Under the pieces are notes generated by a model. That model saw only the letters and a program-made list of their open reading frames with translations. It did not search any database and was not told where the DNA came from. DNA of 64,000 nucleotides from contig JAHHHH010000003.1 of NCBI GenBank assembly GCA_019359415.1, positions 62,001 to 126,000 on the forward strand, written 5' to 3'. Below, one piece after another: positions 33,101 through 42,400 of this stretch (position 1 is its first letter; every line of letters begins with the position of its first letter). Source of the DNA: Iphinoe sp. HA4291-MV1 (lineage in GTDB: Bacteria > Cyanobacteriota > Cyanobacteriia > Cyanobacteriales > Nostocaceae). The position numbers and the translations under genes are program-made.

Positions 33101-35090
33101 TCAGCCGCCCGCGAGTCGCTACCAGTATCAATGCGTCTTCTAAGGAGAACACCCCAGCCAAAGTTGCTGCGACATATTCCCCAATGCTATGACCAATCAT
33201 TGCAGAAGGACGTATACCCCAAGTCATCCACAATTGAGCCAAAGCGTACTCAATCACAAACAGTGCTGGCTGGGTAATATGAGTCTGCTTCAGCTGCTGT
33301 GCAGCAGCTTCTTTTTGTTCCACATCCGGATACAGTAATGTACGCAGGTCTAACCCCAGGTAAGATTTGAGAAGGTACGAACACTCATCAATCTGTTCAG
33401 TGAAAATTGGCTCAGTTTCATACAATTCTCTACCCATGTCCACATACTGAGCACCCTGACCGGGAAACATAAATGCAACCTGTCGCGCACAGGGTTCGGT
33501 GTAGTGGGTGAAAACTCGTTGCGGATCTGAGGGTTCTAGGACTTTTACTGCATCATCAAGATTCTGGCAAACTACTATCCGGCGATGGTCAAAAGCTCGC
33601 CGACCCACACATTGGGTATAAGCGACATCAGCGAGGTTAAGATTGGGATGCTGCTGCAAGTGCTTGACCAAGTTTGCTGTCGCACTCTCCAGTGCTGAAC
33701 TAGTTTTGGCAGATAATACCAACAGTTGATAATCTCTCCCCTGCTCAAGAGCTTCCCTGCTTCCCTGCTCCTCCACAGGGGCTTCTTCAAGAATGACATG
33801 AGCATTGGTACCACCGATACCAAAGGAACTCACTCCGGCGCGGCGGGGGGTTCCATTTGTGTTCCATTCCGAAAGCGTGGAATTGACATAGAAGAGATTG
33901 TTAGCAAAGTCAATTTTGGGATTGGGCTGGTTAAAATGCAAGCTGGGTGGTACCTGTTTGTGTTTAAGTGCAAGAACCGCTTTGATTAAACCTGCAACAC
34001 CAGCCGCAGCATCCAGGTGACCGATATTGGTTTTTACTGAACCAATGGCACAAAAGTTCTTTTTATCTGTAGTATGAAAAGCTTGTGTCAGCGCTGCGAT
34101 TTCAATTGGATCTCCTAAAACTGTTCCAGTGCCATGAGTCTCGACATAGCTGATCGTCTCAGGTTCAACCCTAGCCATTGCAAGCGCTTCGGATATGACT
34201 TTTGCTTGCCCATCTACACTGGGAGCCGTATAGCCAACTTTTAAAGAACCATCGTTATTAATAGCTGAGCCTTTAATAATAGCATGAATATAATCTCTAT
34301 CTGCTAAAGCATCTTCTAACCGTTTTAGAACGACAATACCAACACCGTTACCGCTAATAGTTCCTTTTGCTTTAGCATCAAAAGCACGGCAATGTCCATC
34401 AGGAGACATAATTCCTCCTTCCTGATAGCGATAACCAGCTTTATGTGGCACTTGGATCGAAACACCACCAGCCAGAGCGATGTCACTTTCGCCATTGAGT
34501 AAGCTTTGACAAGCTAAATGAACGGCAACTAATGAAGTTGAGCAAGCAGTTTGGACATTAATACTTGGTCCGGTGAGGTTTAATTTATATGATACATATG
34601 TGGGCAGAAAATCTTTACTATTTGCAATCGAAGTTCGATAACTGCCCATTAATTCTATAAGCTCGGGTTTTGTATAAATATTTGACAGAAAGTAAGTGCT
34701 TAGACTGACACCAGCGTAAACACCAATCCGACCTGCATATGTTTGGGAGTCGTAGCCCGCTCCTTCAAGAGCTTCCCAAGCAGATTCTAGGAAGAAACGG
34801 TGTTGCGGGTCAGTGATTTCGGCTTCTTTCGGAGAAAAGTCAAAAAATGAAGCGTCAAATAATTCAATATCTTCTAATACCGCTCCTGCTTTTACATACT
34901 GATGTTGACTCAATCTAGCTGGGTCAATTCCAGAAGACAATAGCTCTTCATCACTGAAAAAAGAAATTGACTCTACCCCAGATCGCAGATTCTGCCAAAA
35001 CTGTTCAATATTTTTGGCTCCAGGAAAACGACCAGTCATGCCAACGATCGCTATTTCATCGGGGCAATCAAATGCATTTGAGTTATTCAT
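30144..35090 (-). CDS. PKS with embedded aminotransferase: KS-AT-AMT-ACP
   Basis: A 1648-residue type I PKS. KS about 10-430 (TACSTSLVAVH, VETHGTGT), AT 545-850 (GHSIGEYVAATL, HAFHS: malonyl-CoA), a low-complexity linker 880-1010, a class III aminotransferase 1015-1435 (AFCNDGTEAVMGAIRIAR, FDEVVTGFR, PLP lysine in TTYGKAVAAGIPIG), and an ACP with FFELGGDSLTALQ near 1586. AMT domains of this kind (McyE, MycA) turn the beta-keto group into a beta-amine. Here the only ACP follows the AMT; there is no ACP before it. It ends in a basic tail (SRGQRRREKIMRR). The linker holds TGCTCCC heptamer repeats. Expected product: a beta-amino ketide after the His-like residue. Confidence 0.93.
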   Translation of the reverse strand: MNNSNAFDCPDEIAIVGMTGRFPGAKNIEQFWQNLRSGVESISFFSDEELLSSGIDPARLSQHQYVKAGAVLEDIELFDASFFDFSPKEAEITDPQHRFFLESAWEALEGAGYDSQTYAGRIGVYAGVSLSTYFLSNIYTKPELIELMGSYRTSIANSKDFLPTYVSYKLNLTGPSINVQTACSTSLVAVHLACQSLLNGESDIALAGGVSIQVPHKAGYRYQEGGIMSPDGHCRAFDAKAKGTISGNGVGIVVLKRLEDALADRDYIHAIIKGSAINNDGSLKVGYTAPSVDGQAKVISEALAMARVEPETISYVETHGTGTVLGDPIEIAALTQAFHTTDKKNFCAIGSVKTNIGHLDAAAGVAGLIKAVLALKHKQVPPSLHFNQPNPKIDFANNLFYVNSTLSEWNTNGTPRRAGVSSFGIGGTNAHVILEEAPVEEQGSREALEQGRDYQLLVLSAKTSSALESATANLVKHLQQHPNLNLADVAYTQCVGRRAFDHRRIVVCQNLDDAVKVLEPSDPQRVFTHYTEPCARQVAFMFPGQGAQYVDMGRELYETEPIFTEQIDECSYLLKSYLGLDLRTLLYPDVEQKEAAAQQLKQTHITQPALFVIEYALAQLWMTWGIRPSAMIGHSIGEYVAATLAGVFSLEDALILVATRGRLIQQLPSGTMLAIPLSEQEIQPLLCEKLSLAAINGPNLCVVSGVEQAIEELQNRLTDQGVDCRRLHTSHAFHSQMMDSILEPFQEQVSKISLNSPKIPFVSNVTGTWITAAQATDPKYWVKHLRQTVRFSEGIAELLQQPERILLEVGPGKTLSTLANKQACAQQVVLSSLKHPQNQQSDVAFLLNTLGRLWLEGINLDWSEFYAHEQRHRIPLPTYPFERKRYWIEKEAREQGAGSKGDGSGDSTPRESVSQPKKAPDTQVVNQKEEKPVANTVIEQIISQHLQVMSKLVDLLSQGSLPKEVLPSLQAIQSSPLHQNGQIAQTSTNASGFGVNQSTNFSSTSSRAESEQQPKDRKMDFTPKAAFQQIEKESMMLSPHQQKHLDALIARFIKRTQESKRLTQAYRSYHANSRAVSGFLPFIKEMIYPIHAERGEGARLWDVDGNEYVDISMGFGTLLFGHSPSFIIKALQEQSKQGILNGPQSRLSGQLAKLICELTGAQRTAFCNDGTEAVMGAIRIARSVTGRSKIALFAGSYHGGSDGVLVKGVTTNDGRLRSVPMTSGLPSYLAEDVMVLEYGTPQSLNILKEHAHNLAAILVEPIQSSRPDLQPKEFLFQLRQLTQETGTVLIFDEVVTGFRMHPGGIQALWGIQADITTYGKAVAAGIPIGVVAGKATFMDALDGGMWNYGDESYPQVKTTFFAGTFFKHPLVMAVAWAALNHIKNSGSKLQEKLNQRTTQLVETLNSYFQQKQVPIKVVNFGSLFRFNCQTQLSNLLFYHLLEKGIYVWEGRTLYLSTAHTDEDIEQVILAVKESVVEMQEGGFFPSENISTNSGEPITHQTYGLSNHLTGSSFNLVTESFPVTSNAKSADELFETLVEQIPDALENTYATSRKKVEKTIADIWQELFGFDNVNIHDNFFELGGDSLTALQAISLLNKKLDVEMPIESIYEAPTINSLANIVCPEQNEILSAEKSISRGQRRREKIMRR
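32393..32413. repeat. Heptamer tandem repeat in PKS linker
   Basis: Three perfect copies of TGCTCCC lie head to tail inside the AT-AMT linker coding sequence, giving the peptide REQGAGSKG on the minus strand. Heptamers such as GGGAGCA are known short tandemly repeated repetitive sequences of heterocystous cyanobacteria, normally between genes. Confidence 0.65.
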
Positions 35091-35102
35091 GAAAGCCTCC
35101 CG

Positions 35103-38100
35103 CTACTGATTTGTTTCCCGATGTTTTTGTCTGAGTTGTCTTTGTTGCTTCCTTGATTCTCTACGAGTTTCAACTAAGTCATGGCTTGGTTGAAAAGAAG
35201 GCTTTTCTTCTAATGTTTGACTGAAATGTTTCGCCAACGCGCTAATAGTTGGATATTGAAACATTTCAACAATTGATATATCTCTGTTAAGAATTTGATA
35301 AAGTTTGCTGTGTACCTGAACCATCAGCAATGAATGACCGCCGAGGTCGAAGAAATTGTGATGAATGCCTACTTTCTTAAGATGAAGAACCTCTTGCCAA
35401 ATTATTGCAATAATTTGTTCGAGTTCGGTCTGGGGAGCTACAAAGTTTTCTTCTAGAGAAAGCCGTGGCTGCTCAGGTAGCACCCGACGATCTACCTTGC
35501 CGTTGGGTAGCTTAGGCATTTCCTTCAGCAGAACAAAGGCTGATGGTACCATATATTCAGGTAGCTCATCCAACAAATAGCGGCGAAGTTCGCTCTGGAG
35601 AGTAACTGGCTGTTGGTTAGCAACTAGATATGCCACGAGGTGCATATCTTTAAGTTCATCCTTGCGAGCTAGAACGACAACTTCCCGCACCTGTGGATGT
35701 TGACTCAGTACCGCCGAAATCTCTCCCAATTCAATACGGTAACCCCGGATTTTTACCTGATGATCAAGCCTTCCAAGAAATTCAATGTTCCCATCGCTCA
35801 GATAACAAGCTAAATCTCCCGTTTTGTAAAGGCGCATTCCTGGGCGATGATCGCTAAAGGGATTAGGAATAAACTTCTCGCTAGTTAGAGCAGGCTGATT
35901 GAGATAACCTCTAGCTAAACCATCACCACTGATATAGACTTCGCCGATCGCACCGATGGGAACAGGACGCAAATGAGAGTCAAGTATATATATCTGCGTA
36001 TTGCTAATGGGGCGACCAATCGAGACTTGCGCTCTTGTCTGTTGAGAATAGCAGTGATATACACTACTCCACACTGTTCCTTCCGTTGGTCCATACTCGT
36101 TAAACAGAGATATTTCTGACTGCAATTGATGGTGACGTTGCACTAACTCTGTTGGACAAAGTTCACCCGCAACAATGACACTACAAAGTGATGTTAACTG
36201 TTCGGGTTTTGTCTCCTGCAATAGGAGAGCATACAGAGAGGGAAGGCTTAATAGATGGGAGATGTGATTTTGGGCGATTAACTCTACCAGTTTTGGTATC
36301 TCCAGTTGTAAACCTTCCTGGGGAAGACAAAGAATTCCTCCAGAACAAAGTGTCCAAAAAATACCCGCAACAGAACTATCAAAAGCAAACGAAGAAAGCA
36401 ATAAGAAGCTGGTAACTGATTCTTGGTAATAAGTAATACGAGCAGTCGTCGAGTGAACTAAGTTTTGATGTGTAATCTGCACTCCTTTAGGTTTCCCTGT
36501 AGAACCGGAAGTGTAGATGACGTAAGCCAAGTTTTCAGGACACGTTTTCAAAGCAAGATTTTCGTCACTCTCTTGAGCAATAATTTCCCAAGCTGCGTCC
36601 AAGCAAATCGTTTGGGCGTTGTAAGCAGGTAAACTTTCCAGCAGTCGTTGCTGAGTTAATAATACTGGCGTTTGAGTATCTTCTAATATGAAGGCTAAGC
36701 GCTCTTTAGGGTAAGCTGGGTCAAGTGGTACATAGGCTCCACCAGCTTTGAGAATGCCAAGGATACCGACTATCATTTCGAGGCTTCGCTCAACACAAAT
36801 TCCCACCAGTACGTCTGGTTTCACTCCTAGCCGTTGTAGGTAATGAGCTATTTGATTAGCACTCTGATTTAGTTCACGGTAGGTAAGTTTCTCGTCAGAA
36901 AATATAACAGCAATATTATTTGGTGTTTGCTCCGCTTGTTCTTCAAATAGCTTGTGAATACACTTGTTTTGTGGGTAGTCAGCTTGTGTTTGATTGAACT
37001 CGACGAGAAGTTGACGGAGGTGGCGATCGCTTAAAATTTCTAATTCACTGATTGCAGCTTCTGGATTTTTTACGGCACTTTCTACTAACTTGTTAAATTG
37101 CTCTGCTAAAGTTTCAATATCCTTGGCACAAAACAGGTTGGAATCATAATGAAACTCTGTTTTGAGAAAATTATTCTTTTGCTGACAAGAGAGCTTTATT
37201 TTAAAACGCTCAATGCAGGTGTAATGCTTCTCAATTGAAAATACTATATTATCCGCAAAATACTTTGGTTCTTCTGATTCAAAATCAAAGCCGATAGGGA
37301 AAAAAGGCAAGTTCTCTAATTCGGGATTTGACTCTAATATTTGTTCCCAAGTAAAACACTCCTGCCATTTGTAGATAGATTCTATCGATTCATGAACTTG
37401 CTGCAAAATTTGAGTGAATATAAAATTATCTTCTAAATGACAATGAAGTGGTAAATATTTGGCAAACAGCCCCAATGCTCCTTTGAGTTCCTCATATTTT
37501 CTGCCATCAACTGCTTTGGCTATGATCATCTCAGATTGTCCGATAAGTCGCCAAAGCAGAACTAGCCAGCAAGTTAGATAAAAGGTAGGAGTATAAATAT
37601 TATACTTCTGAGCTAATACTTCGATTTTAGTTACTAATTCCGAGTCAATTATTAAACTTATTAATTTTGGCTCAAATTTCTGTTGCTCAGAAATCAGACT
37701 TTCATGAAAGAGCTTTAAAGTCTTCACAGCAGAGAAGTCTTGTTTGCGCCAATAGTTCCTTCCTATTTTTGTTTCTTCTGCTTCAAGTATTTGATTTTGC
37801 AATTCGGAAAAATCGACGTATTGCAGTGGTAATTCCGAGAATTCATGGTGCCATTTTCCTGAATAGCCAATAGCCAGTTCTTGCACAAAATTCTTGAGAC
37901 TTACACTATCTACACAGAGAGTAGGTAAACTGATAAATAACAGATGCTTCTCTGCCGAAAGAGTCACCAGGAATGTATGTAAAACGGAACCTTGCTCAAA
38001 GTCAAAAGGTAGTTGGCTCAATTGCTGAAATATTATCTCAATTTTAGCTTCTTGTTGTTGAGGATTCAAACTACTAAGATTGTGTTGTTTGTCTAATATG

Positions 38101-38348
38101 ACCTTGCCGTTTGTAATTACTTGTACTGGAAGAGTCATCCCAGGCACACAAGGAAAACACGTGCGGAGTATCTCATGGCGATCAACAATATTTTGTAATG
38201 CCAATTCTAGGTGATTTCTATCGACATGACCTTCAATCAAAATAGCACAATTGCTACGATAAACCTCACTTTGATCAATTTGTTGTAGTAACCATAGATG
38301 CTCTTGCTGAGGTGAAAGTTGAAACCCCTCCATACTTTCTGCTTGCAT
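35103..38348 (-). CDS. NRPS module C*-A(His-like)-PCP
   Basis: A 1081-residue NRPS. The N-terminal condensation-fold domain (10-430, LSPQQEHLWLLQQ) lacks the HHxxxDG motif: the position reads SLPTLCVD. The A domain (450-955) has YTSGSTGKPKG and the specificity residues, read against the GrsA numbering, are D S A L I A E V W plus the A10 lysine. Seven of ten match the bacitracin His code (DSELTAEVCK), so I predict histidine, with moderate trust. A PCP follows (FFDLGGHSLLMVQ, near 1010). The C-terminus is a strongly basic tail (RRESRKQQRQLRQKHRE), perhaps a docking element for the PKS that starts 12 bases later. A free SyrP-like oxygenase lies just upstream. Confidence 0.92.
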   Translation of the reverse strand: MQAESMEGFQLSPQQEHLWLLQQIDQSEVYRSNCAILIEGHVDRNHLELALQNIVDRHEILRTCFPCVPGMTLPVQVITNGKVILDKQHNLSSLNPQQQEAKIEIIFQQLSQLPFDFEQGSVLHTFLVTLSAEKHLLFISLPTLCVDSVSLKNFVQELAIGYSGKWHHEFSELPLQYVDFSELQNQILEAEETKIGRNYWRKQDFSAVKTLKLFHESLISEQQKFEPKLISLIIDSELVTKIEVLAQKYNIYTPTFYLTCWLVLLWRLIGQSEMIIAKAVDGRKYEELKGALGLFAKYLPLHCHLEDNFIFTQILQQVHESIESIYKWQECFTWEQILESNPELENLPFFPIGFDFESEEPKYFADNIVFSIEKHYTCIERFKIKLSCQQKNNFLKTEFHYDSNLFCAKDIETLAEQFNKLVESAVKNPEAAISELEILSDRHLRQLLVEFNQTQADYPQNKCIHKLFEEQAEQTPNNIAVIFSDEKLTYRELNQSANQIAHYLQRLGVKPDVLVGICVERSLEMIVGILGILKAGGAYVPLDPAYPKERLAFILEDTQTPVLLTQQRLLESLPAYNAQTICLDAAWEIIAQESDENLALKTCPENLAYVIYTSGSTGKPKGVQITHQNLVHSTTARITYYQESVTSFLLLSSFAFDSSVAGIFWTLCSGGILCLPQEGLQLEIPKLVELIAQNHISHLLSLPSLYALLLQETKPEQLTSLCSVIVAGELCPTELVQRHHQLQSEISLFNEYGPTEGTVWSSVYHCYSQQTRAQVSIGRPISNTQIYILDSHLRPVPIGAIGEVYISGDGLARGYLNQPALTSEKFIPNPFSDHRPGMRLYKTGDLACYLSDGNIEFLGRLDHQVKIRGYRIELGEISAVLSQHPQVREVVVLARKDELKDMHLVAYLVANQQPVTLQSELRRYLLDELPEYMVPSAFVLLKEMPKLPNGKVDRRVLPEQPRLSLEENFVAPQTELEQIIAIIWQEVLHLKKVGIHHNFFDLGGHSLLMVQVHSKLYQILNRDISIVEMFQYPTISALAKHFSQTLEEKPSFQPSHDLVETRRESRKQQRQLRQKHRETNQ

Positions 38349-38367
38349 ATTTATACCTCTGTGTCAA

Positions 38368-39417
38368 TTAAATGCATTGGGGACTATATGGTTCAGCCAT
38401 TCCTACTAAAATTTTTCTTGGAGGGACAAATGGCGTGCGAGCATGTATTGATAACATATTGTCTAGCATCAATACATCTCCTTTTTGCCAGGAAAAGGTG
38501 ACCATTTCCTGTTGATAAGCTTCTCTCAGATGAGCTAACACTGATGGCTCAATTAGAGAACCATCCCCGTAATATGTGTTAGTCGGTAAGTCTTCTTCTT
38601 TTAAATTTGTCAACAACGAATCGCGTACTGTTGGTTCCAATGTGGAAACGTGGAAAAAAGTGACGTGATTGAACCAAACCATTTCACTCGTTTGAGGATG
38701 TTTGATAACGGCTGGTCCAACTTGTCGAGTTCTCAAGCGATTACCCTCCTTCCATTCAACCTCAATTCCATTGCTTTTGCAATACTCCTCTACCTTTGTT
38801 TTGTCTGTTGTTTGAAATACAGTTTGCCAAGGAAGACCAAATCCATCGCCAAAATTACGCATATACATCACTTTCTTTTCGATGAAGCGATCGCGTATGT
38901 CTGGATGAATACGCTCAAATACTTTTCGACAGCTACCAATTGGAGTTTCTCCTCCAGATTGCGCTGGAGTCATGCAAAAGAAGAATATTTTTAATGGAAA
39001 GGTAGGAGAGTAAGCGTGTTCATTGTGAGGAAAGATGCTTTGCTCTGCAGGGTAATCAGTTGAAGTATAAATTCTACCACCTACTTGAGTTCGTGGAGAT
39101 GCCCGATAACGATACTCCATTGCTTCTCCACAAATAGCTGCGATGATTTGCTCAAATTCTTCTATTGACTTGACTTTGAAATCCCGAAAAAGTATAGCTC
39201 CATATTGTAATAATTCTGTTTTTAAAAATTCTCGATTGTTCTTAGCCCAGTTTTGCAGATTCACACCTTTTATGCTGGGTTTTATCACCAAAGGAAAGTT
39301 GGTTCCTAACTGAATAAATTCTGTTTTTATTAAGCTTCCTGGTGATATGTTGACGGTTTGACGTCTGACAGTTCCCAAATGACCGATATTGTATTCTTGA
39401 TGTTCAGTTTTTGTCAT
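38368..39417 (-). CDS. SyrP/TauD-family beta-hydroxylase, free-standing
   Basis: A 349-residue Fe(II)/2-oxoglutarate oxygenase. Metal motif HNE in IFPHNEHAYSPTFP, distal His and Arg in NMLSIHARTPFVPPRK, plus the family's GAILFRDF and QSGGETPIGSCR. It is homologous over its whole length to the C-terminal domain of the NRPS at 54335, and both resemble SyrP, which hydroxylates the beta carbon of aspartate on a carrier protein. Placed 19 bases after a Gly NRPS and 19 bases before the His-like module, it is best assigned to beta-hydroxylation of that residue. The HNE triad is intact, so it should be active. Confidence 0.9.
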   Translation of the reverse strand: MTKTEHQEYNIGHLGTVRRQTVNISPGSLIKTEFIQLGTNFPLVIKPSIKGVNLQNWAKNNREFLKTELLQYGAILFRDFKVKSIEEFEQIIAAICGEAMEYRYRASPRTQVGGRIYTSTDYPAEQSIFPHNEHAYSPTFPLKIFFFCMTPAQSGGETPIGSCRKVFERIHPDIRDRFIEKKVMYMRNFGDGFGLPWQTVFQTTDKTKVEEYCKSNGIEVEWKEGNRLRTRQVGPAVIKHPQTSEMVWFNHVTFFHVSTLEPTVRDSLLTNLKEEDLPTNTYYGDGSLIEPSVLAHLREAYQQEMVTFSWQKGDVLMLDNMLSIHARTPFVPPRKILVGMAEPYSPQCI

Positions 39418-39436
39418 AATTTGTCTTTCCTTAGAT

Positions 39437-42400
39437 TTATAATCTGCTCTTAGTTCTGCGTTTAACGTTCATTAATTTTTGTTGGATAGCGCTGTCATAG
39501 GTTTGTTCTTGAGCGAGATTCTGCTGCTTGTCTGCTTCAGAGAGAATTGTTTTTAGCTCATTCAACTTGGCTTCTGGCTGTGTTGCAATCTTGCCTAGAA
39601 GTGCTTTAAAATTTTTCGACATTCGGACTATGCTGACCGTATCAAATAGATCTGTGTTATATTTCCATACACCAAATAGTCCTTGCTCTGTCTCGTTTAG
39701 CTCTAGAAGCAAGTCAAACTGCACTGTTTTGTTTTCAACCTTCAGAGGGCTTATAGTAAGACCTGGAAGCTCCAAGGACGGGATTTGGGTATTGTTTAAA
39801 ACAATCTTGACCTGAAATAGTGGTGAGCGGTTCAACTCCCGTTTCGGATTCAGAGCATCTACCAGCTTGTCAAAGGGTAGATCTTGGTGAGTATAAGCTT
39901 CCAGAGTCATTTTGCGGACTCGTTCTAATAACTCTAGAAAGGTAGGGTTTCCTGATAAATCTGTACGCAACACCAGTTGGTTGACAAAGAACCCGATTAA
40001 TCCCTTAGTTTCAGCTTGGTTGCGGTTGGCGATATCAGTACCCACGATGATATCTTCTTGCTCTGTGTACCAGAAAAGCAAAGTTCCAAACGCTGCAAGT
40101 AGTATCATAAATAGCGTAATGCCTTGCCGTTGATTCAGAGCTTTAAGCTTCTCGGTAATGGTTTTGGGTAACACCAGAGATTCTCTTGCTCCTGAGAAAG
40201 TCTGGATTGTTGGTCGGGGACGGTCAGTGGGTAGTTCTAGTACAGGTAGTCTACCACCCAGTTGCTGCTTCCAGTAGGCAAGCTGAGTTTCTAGTTTCTC
40301 GGATTGTAACCATTGTCGCTGCCAAACGGCAAAGTCTGCATACTGGATTGGTAGTTCAGCAAGCGGTGACGGTTTTTCATGAGAGAAGGTTTCGTAAAGA
40401 ACTGTTATCTCACGAATAAGCACACCTATTGACCAGCCGTCAGAGATAATATGATGCATCGTCAACAATAACGCATGCTCTGTCTGTGTCTGCTGTAGTA
40501 GAGTCACTCGCAATAAGGGACCGTTAGTTAAGTCAAATGGCTGTTGGGCTTGCTCATGAGCCAGTCGCAGAACTTCAGCCTCTCTCAAGTCTATGGGAAG
40601 TTCTTGCAAATCTACCACTGGTAGCCTGAAAGTAAAGGTTGGAACAATAACTTGGATAGGTTGTCCATCCCTTGTGGTAAATGTGGTTCTTAAGACTTCG
40701 TGACGCCTCACGACTTCGTTGAAGCTTTGTTCTAGCACCGCCATATTCAGCCAACCGAAGAGGCGCATAGCTGAGGAGATGTTGTAGGCGCTGTTACCAG
40801 GCTGCAACTGGTTGATGAACCACAGGCGTTGCTGGGCAAAAGATAGGGGTAACTCTTGCGATCGGGAAATGCGTTTGATGGGCTGTGTCTCTAGTCCTAA
40901 GCCTGCAATGGTTGCTTTCTCAATGTCTTTTGCTATCCCAGCTATTGTTGGCTCTTCAAATAAGCGACGCAAGGGAAGCTCTACCTCAAAAACTTGCCGC
41001 ACTTGGGAAATGACGCGAGTTGCTAGGAGCGAGTGTCCTCCCAAGGTAAAGAAGTTGTCGTGAATACCTACTTTTTCCACACCAAGTATATCTACCCAAA
41101 TTAAGGCAAGCATTTCTTCGATGGGGGTAGAAGGAGCTACAAAATTAGACTGGGGTAATTGCTGTGTTAGATCAGGTGCTGGCAGTGCTGTGCGATCTAT
41201 CTTACCATTGGGCGTCAGTGGTAGCGCCTCTAGCATCATAAAGGCTCTTGGCACCATGTAGTTCGGCAGCTTCGACTCCAAGAAGTCTCGCAGTTCAGTC
41301 ACTGTGAGTGTTTGCTCTTTTTGAGGAACGATGTAAGCGACTATTTGTTGAAAGTCTGTTTGATAGTCGCGAACTACAACTACAGTATTCTGTATTGCTG
41401 GGTGTTGGCTTAGGTGTGCTTCAATTTCTCCAAGTTCAATGCGGAAACCGCGAACTTTGACTTGGTGGTCGATGCGACCTAAGTATTCAATCTCTCCGCT
41501 AGGTGAATAGCGTGCTAAATCCCCAGTTTTGTACAGACGCGCTGCTGGTTTGTCGCTAAAGGAATTGGGGATAAATTTTTCTGCTGTCAGTTCTGGGCGG
41601 TTAAAGTAGCCACGTGCTAGCCCATCCCCACCTATGTGCAGTTCACCTGGTACACCAACAGGAACTAACTGAGCGTGTTGATTTAGTATATAAAATTGTG
41701 TGTTAGCAATCGGTTGACTAATTGGTACAATACTGATGTCTTTTTCTACCTGACACGCTGCTGACCAAATAGTGGTCTCTGTAGGACCGTACATATTCCA
41801 CAGTGAGTCACACCGCTTGAGTAACTGATTTGCTAATTGTCCAGGTAAAGCTTCTCCGCCACAGAGGATTTTCAATTGATGATTCCCCTGCCAACCAGCT
41901 GCTAAAAGTAGCTGCCATGTCGCTGGTGTCGCTTGCATAACTGTGGCATTTGAGTCAGTTAGTAAAGCTTCCAAGCGTGTTCCATCCGAGGCTATTTCCC
42001 GGCTGAGGACTACCAGGCGAGCACCCACTGTAATTGGCAGGAAAAGTTCCAACGCGGCAATATCAAAGGAATAGGTAGTGACAGCGAGCAAGACACCTTG
42101 CTCGCTTAGCCCTGGTGTTTGGCGCATACTTTGCAAGAAGTTGCTCAAGGCGCTGTGGGGAATTTGCACACCTTTAGGCTTGCCTGTGGAACCAGAGGTA
42201 TAGATGACATATGCCAGGTTGTTAGTAGCTACCTCACTAAATAAATTTTCCTGGCTTTGTTGGGCAATGGTTTGCCAATCAGTATCTAAACAAATAACTT
42301 TGGCTTTGTGTTGAGGCATTGCCTCTATTAGTCGCTGCTGAGTCAGCAGCACTGACACTTGTGCATCTTGTAGTATAAAGGCTAATCGCTCTTGAGGATA

